Of a stretch of 33,479 nt of DNA, positions 29,649 to 33,479 are shown in pieces; the first letter of the stretch is position 1, and each line of letters opens with the position of its first letter. Under the pieces are notes generated by a model. The model searched no databases, had not been told where the DNA came from, and saw only the letters and a list, made by a program, of their open reading frames with translations. A program made the position numbers and the translations under genes. Origin of the DNA: Nitriliruptoraceae bacterium (lineage in GTDB: Bacteria > Actinomycetota > Nitriliruptoria > Nitriliruptorales > Nitriliruptoraceae); NCBI GenBank assembly GCA_007120465.1, contig SKNO01000183.1, forward strand, positions 1-33,479, read 5' to 3'.

Positions 29649-32600
29649 TCACACGTGCTCGGCCACCACGTCCAGCACGTCGTCGCCGTAACGTTCGAGC
29701 TTGGTGGGGCCCACCCCCGGGCAGCCGGCGAGCTCGCCCAGCGACCGCGGCTTGCGGCCGGCGATCACCCGCAGATGGCGATCGTGGAAGACGAGGTAGG
29801 CCGGGATGCGCGCATCCCCCGCGACCCGGGCCCGCCACGCCCGCAGCGCCTCGAACAGCGGCTCGTCGGCCGCCTCCTCGCCAGCGTCAGGCAGCTGGCC
29901 ACCGTTGCCCGTGGGCGTCCGAGTCCGCCGCACGAGCGTCGCCGGCTGTCCGTCGACCAGCACCGTCTCGCCGTACGGCAGCCACAGCGAGGTGGCAGGT
30001 GGGTGCGCCGGTCCCGACCCCTCCTCCGCGACCCCGTCGCCGTTGCTGGTGGCAACGTCGAGGTGGAGGGCGACCCCGTCCCGGTCCTGCGCCACGACCT
30101 GCGCCGTCAGCCCGCCGACGAGTCCCACCCGCAGGCCGGGCTCCGCGGCGACGGTGCCGTCGGCACCACGGGTCGCGGGGATCGGTGTGCTCGGCGCCGA
30201 CGCACCGTCCGTGCCCGTCCGTGCGCCGCGCTCGGCGACCTGGTCCAGCTCGGCCAGGAACGGCGACGGTCGATCACCGTCGGCCACCACCAGCACGTCG
30301 CGCCGGCAGCGGGTGACCGCGACGTGCAGCACCCGCCGTTCCTCCTCGACGTCGTCGGCGAGGCGGTGCGGGAACAGCCCGCCGTTGGCCGCGAACACCA
30401 CCACGTGGTCCCACTCCATCCCCTTGACGCGGTGCACCGTCGACAGCGTGACACCCCGCGCGTCGGCAGGCACCCGGAGCCGGTCGGCGAGCCAGTCGCG
30501 GAACGCCGCGGGGTCAGGCTGCAACGCTGCCAGTTGCAGGAGGGCGTCGAGGTCGTCGGCGTGGGATGAGCCCTCGGGCCGCGTGCGCGAGCGGTCGAGG
30601 GCGTCCATGGCCTCGCCGAGGCCGATCCGGTCGCGGATCAGTCGCAGGCACGCGGCTGTGTCGGCCCCGTCGGTGATCGCCCGCTCGAGGCGGCGCAGGT
30701 CGGCGAGGTAGCCGGCGAACCGCTCCTGGTGGGTCGGGTCCAGTGCCGCGGTGACCTGCTCGAGCTGGCGGAGGCTCAACCGCCCGGACGGCAGCAGCGG
30801 TGTCACCGCCGACCGCACCTTCCGGGCGGGCCGGTTGATCGTGTCGAACAGGTCGTCCCGGCGGATGCGCTCGAGGTCGAGGCCGAGCCGCAGGTACGCC
30901 AGCGCCGTCCGGACCCCGGTCCGGCCGAGCACGGTCGTGTCCAGCGGGGCGGTGTGCGCGACGCCGGCATCGGTGAGCGCGACCTGCACCGGCAGCAGCG
31001 TGCTGTTCACCCGGGCGAGCACCGCGACCTCGGTGGGTGCGGCACCGTCGGCGAGCCGGGCCGCGACCCGCTCAACGGCGAGACGAGCAAGGTCGGCCGA
31101 GGCGCCCGTGGTCACCGCCAGCGCCACCTCGTCATCCCTGACGGGCGCTGGCGACGCGTCGTCCGCCGGCGCGCTGCGGATCGTCTTGGGGACCCGGACC
31201 CGGTTGTGCGACAGCAGCCGGCCAGCGCGGTCGACCACCGGCGGCGGGCAGCGGTAGTTGACCTCCAGGGCGTGGGCGCGGGCGCCCGGGAACCAGCGCT
31301 GGATGTCGACGAGGTAGCGCGGGGTGGCACCGGCGTAGGAGTAGATCGTCTGATCGTCGTCGCCGACGGCGAACACCTGCGCGGTGGGCCCGGCCACCAA
31401 CCGGATCAGCAGGAGGAACGCCGGGGTGAGGTCCTGGAACTCGTCGACCAGCAGGTGCGTGCCGGCACGCTGCGCCCGCGCCCGGATGTCGGGCCGGGTG
31501 AGCAGGAGCTCCAGCGCGCGGAAGACCTGCTCGTCGAAGTCCAGGACCCCGCGTCGCGCGAGTTCGGCCCGGTAGGTGCCGAACAGCGCCGCGAACCCGT
31601 CGACGTCGCCGCGTGCGGCCTCGACCTCCGCCGGGTCGCGCAGGGCGAGGCGGACCTCGGCGAGGGCCTCGAGGTAGGGCTGGAAGGGGTCCTGGTTGGG
31701 TATGCGCGCGGTGCGGACCAACCGCTCGAGCAGGGAACGGACCTCACGCTCCTGGATCACGTCCCGACGGGCGTCGAGGTTGCAGATCCACAGCGCCAGC
31801 GAGTGCAGCGTGCGGATCGACGCGTCGAGGTCGCGGGTGCGCTCGCGCATCTCGGCGGCGGCCCGGGTGTTGTAGGCGACGGCGGTCACGAGCTCCGGCT
31901 CGATGCGCCGGTCCGCCAGCAGGTGACGCAGCCGGGCCGTGAGCACCCGGGTCTTGCCCGACCCGGCGGGGGCGATCACCCGGGCCGGTCCCGCCGGGTG
32001 GGTCACGGCGGCGAGCTGGTCCGGGGCGAGGTTGACCGCATCCCGTGGCGGGTCGTCGCCGAGGACCGTGAGCCGGCGGAGCGTGATCGACTCACGGTGT
32101 ACCAGCGCGGCGTGCTGCTCGGCGGGCAGCGGCACCGGTCCTCGCGGCCCCCCATCGACCCACGCCGGGCTGCCGTCCGGCAGCACGATGTCGCCGAGGT
32201 GGTCGCTGCGGGACGCCGGGGTGTGCCGGACCGCGAGCTCGCCGTGCCACCAGATGGGTGCGCCGCGGCGCAGGTCGTAGGTGTTGGCCCAGGTCAGGGC
32301 GTGGAGTCGCTCACGGTGCAGCCCGGTGTCGGGCGGCAGGGCGTAGGGCGGGAGGTCGACCACCTCGGGGGTGCGGGCGGCGTCGTTGTCCGCGGCCAAC
32401 TCGACCACGATGGGGCGGCGGTGCAGCCAGTGGTCGTGGAGGACGGCGGCCACCGCCTGCGGGTGGGCGAGCACGTCGTCGTCGATCACGACCCGTCGGA
32501 CGCCGAGGAAGGACGGGGGGACGTCGACACCGGGCCCGATGACGATGCCGCGCCCGAGCGCAGCAGGGCCGGGGAAGCTGGTGGCGGGGGGAGGTGGCAT
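29649..32600 (-). CDS. UvrD/Rep-type SF1 DNA helicase with N-terminal extension and HRDC domain
   Basis: 983 residues. SF1A motifs are complete: Q-like NLAPDQLAAVTH (190-201), motif I PAGSGKT (211-217), II VDEFQDLTP, III GDDDQTIYSYAG, IV-like VEVNYRCP, V LSTVHRVKGMEWDHVVV, VI HVAVTRCRRDVLV. The C-terminal ~75 residues are an HRDC domain (PLFEALRAWRARVAGDARIPAYLVFHDRHL ... LGELAGCPGVGPTKLERYG). Before the Q motif is an unusual ~190-residue extension (FLGVRRVVIDDDVLAHPQAVAAVLHDHWLHRRP, APIWWHGELAVRH) with no domain I recognise. Probable role is DNA repair or recombination 3'-5' unwinding. ATG at 32600 has no ribosome binding site, and a -10 box lies 10 nt upstream, suggesting a leaderless or nearly leaderless message. 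Confidence 0.92.
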   Translation of the reverse strand: MPPPPATSFPGPAALGRGIVIGPGVDVPPSFLGVRRVVIDDDVLAHPQAVAAVLHDHWLHRRPIVVELAADNDAARTPEVVDLPPYALPPDTGLHRERLHALTWANTYDLRRGAPIWWHGELAVRHTPASRSDHLGDIVLPDGSPAWVDGGPRGPVPLPAEQHAALVHRESITLRRLTVLGDDPPRDAVNLAPDQLAAVTHPAGPARVIAPAGSGKTRVLTARLRHLLADRRIEPELVTAVAYNTRAAAEMRERTRDLDASIRTLHSLALWICNLDARRDVIQEREVRSLLERLVRTARIPNQDPFQPYLEALAEVRLALRDPAEVEAARGDVDGFAALFGTYRAELARRGVLDFDEQVFRALELLLTRPDIRARAQRAGTHLLVDEFQDLTPAFLLLIRLVAGPTAQVFAVGDDDQTIYSYAGATPRYLVDIQRWFPGARAHALEVNYRCPPPVVDRAGRLLSHNRVRVPKTIRSAPADDASPAPVRDDEVALAVTTGASADLARLAVERVAARLADGAAPTEVAVLARVNSTLLPVQVALTDAGVAHTAPLDTTVLGRTGVRTALAYLRLGLDLERIRRDDLFDTINRPARKVRSAVTPLLPSGRLSLRQLEQVTAALDPTHQERFAGYLADLRRLERAITDGADTAACLRLIRDRIGLGEAMDALDRSRTRPEGSSHADDLDALLQLAALQPDPAAFRDWLADRLRVPADARGVTLSTVHRVKGMEWDHVVVFAANGGLFPHRLADDVEEERRVLHVAVTRCRRDVLVVADGDRPSPFLAELDQVAERGARTGTDGASAPSTPIPATRGADGTVAAEPGLRVGLVGGLTAQVVAQDRDGVALHLDVATSNGDGVAEEGSGPAHPPATSLWLPYGETVLVDGQPATLVRRTRTPTGNGGQLPDAGEEAADEPLFEALRAWRARVAGDARIPAYLVFHDRHLRVIAGRKPRSLGELAGCPGVGPTKLERYGDDVLDVVAEHV

Positions 32601-32610
32601 GGTGGTCGCG

Positions 32611-32616
32611 AGGCTA
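32611..32616 (-). promoter_or_regulatory. -10 box (TAGCCT) for the UvrD-type helicase gene
   Basis: Minus-strand TAGCCT ends 10 nt before the ATG, leaving a leader of only a few bases. It matches the Fur-gene promoter TAGGCT in pattern and position. Confidence 0.4.
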
Positions 32617-32690
32617 GGAGCTACCCGTGACCTGACGGGACACGCTGGTCGTGGACCTGTGTACGGCCGGAGCCGACCGGGACCTGTCGG

Positions 32691-33479
32691 TCAGATGCGC
32701 TCCGCCAGCGTCGGGTCCTGCTCGGTCAGCCGATCGATCACCCAGGCGAGCAGCGTGTCGTCCGTGGTGACCCGGAGCGAGCCGAGCAGCTCGTCCGCCG
32801 TGGGCAGCGTGCGATCGAGCACCTGGGCGAAGGCGTCCGGGTCCAGCCACGCCGCGTGGTCGGCATCGACGGAGAGGTGACCGCCCAGCTCCAGCTCGCC
32901 ACGGGCGGCGGCGGCGTGCACGTCGTCCCAGTCGGGCAGCGACCCACCGTCGCTGGCGGCGAGCGGTGCACGGTCGGGGAGCGGGCCGAGGTCCGACAGG
33001 GACACCTCGGCGTCGCCGCCCTCACGGTCGAAGGCCTCGAGGGCGGCGCTGGCGACCACGAGCAGCCAGGTCCGGACGGCGATGTCGGCGAGCGCGACCG
33101 GGTCGGCCAGCGACGGCAGCCCGAAGGCGCGCCGCGCCGTGTTCGACGCGACGTCGCGGGGCCGTAGATCGTCGGCCGCGTCCTCCGGGTCCGCGTCGGT
33201 GCGCCAGACCCGCAGCGTCTCGTCCCCGGCGACGCGGTACACGCCGAGCTCCGTCCCGTCACGCAGGACGGCCATCAGCTGGGTCAGTCCGAGCACCACG
33301 TCGTCGTTGGTCACCTCCTCGGCGGTGACGACCACCAGCCCGGCCACGTCGTCATCCACCTCGAGGATGCCGTTGTCCTGGAGGTCGACGTCGACGAGCG
33401 AGACCGTGCCGGGTTCACCGGCGCGCAGGCCGACGATCGCACGGGTGTCGGGATCGATCGTGCCGAGCTCGCGGTCGAG
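32691..33479 (-). CDS. Uncharacterised acidic protein, 5' end outside the window
   Basis: The frame is open to the window edge with no start codon between 33479 and 33359, so the gene begins beyond the window; 262 residues are visible. An in-frame GTG at 33359 could give a 222-residue form, but the upstream residues (LVDVDLQDNGILEVDDD) look coding, so I treat it as internal. The protein is acidic, soluble, and rich in Asp, Ala and Leu, with predicted helices (VLGLTQLMAVLRDGTELGVYRV, VRTWLLVVASAALEAF, FAQVLDRTLPTADELLGSL). I recognise no family, catalytic motif, signal or membrane segment. Its stop is 90 bp from the UvrD-type helicase start, and both genes run the same way. Confidence 0.7.
   Translation of the reverse strand, partial: LDRELGTIDPDTRAIVGLRAGEPGTVSLVDVDLQDNGILEVDDDVAGLVVVTAEEVTNDDVVLGLTQLMAVLRDGTELGVYRVAGDETLRVWRTDADPEDAADDLRPRDVASNTARRAFGLPSLADPVALADIAVRTWLLVVASAALEAFDREGGDAEVSLSDLGPLPDRAPLAASDGGSLPDWDDVHAAAARGELELGGHLSVDADHAAWLDPDAFAQVLDRTLPTADELLGSLRVTTDDTLLAWVIDRLTEQDPTLAERI

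Overview
This 33.5 kb window is chromosomal DNA of very high G+C. GTG starts are common, neighbouring genes often overlap as ATGA or GTGA, and strong G/C third-position bias leaves long meaningless open frames opposite nearly every gene. Gene content (Lon-like PDZ protease, HRDC-tailed UvrD helicase, UTRA GntR regulator, DUF1667 redox module) and recurring TANNNT -10 boxes suggest an actinobacterium, perhaps a deep-branching group such as Nitriliruptoria. That placement is inference. I see no rRNA, tRNA, CRISPR array, integrase, transposase or phage genes.

Layout. 1-1628: 3' part of a CocE/NonD-type hydrolase. 1680-2762 (-): DUF418/HGSNAT-like membrane acyltransferase, divergent from a gamma-glutamyltransferase lipoprotein (2971-4689). 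4914-9591: redox operon of a thioredoxin-CcdA fusion, a GlpA-like FAD protein with a BFD-type Fe-S tail, a second flavoprotein and a DUF1667 protein, with overlapping or nearly abutting ends. 9719-11533: SLC13 permease with two TrkA_C domains. 11769-17484: sulfur island of rhodanese-DUF2892 protein, SulP transporter, MBL-fold/double rhodanese protein, methyltransferase, GntR/UTRA regulator and rhodanese lipoprotein. 17613-18794: ParB-like protein and thermonuclease. 18836-19671 (-): overlapping pair of CrcB fluoride channel genes. 19883-25834: UppP-like protein, release factor 3, MFS permease, CPA2 antiporter with a USP domain. 25845-25999: three tandem hairpins on a 61-bp period between convergent genes. 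26031-28272 (-): Fur-family regulator and SF2 helicase separated by two related palindromes. 28566-29603: Lon-like protease. 29649-32600 (-): UvrD-type helicase. 32691-33479 (-): unknown protein running off the window.

The most coherent candidate for an undescribed system is the sulfur island. It has four rhodanese domains (three with the active Cys), an MBL enzyme with a changed metal site, an anion transporter, a methyltransferase and a regulator. A GTACGGACA-like element lies before its rhodanese and MBL genes and recurs as two copies 11 bp apart before the Lon-like protease. Other points of interest are a UppP homologue lacking the acidic residues of the (E/Q)XXXE motif, and the translational coupling of a thiol electron relay to a GlpAB/DUF1667-type module.
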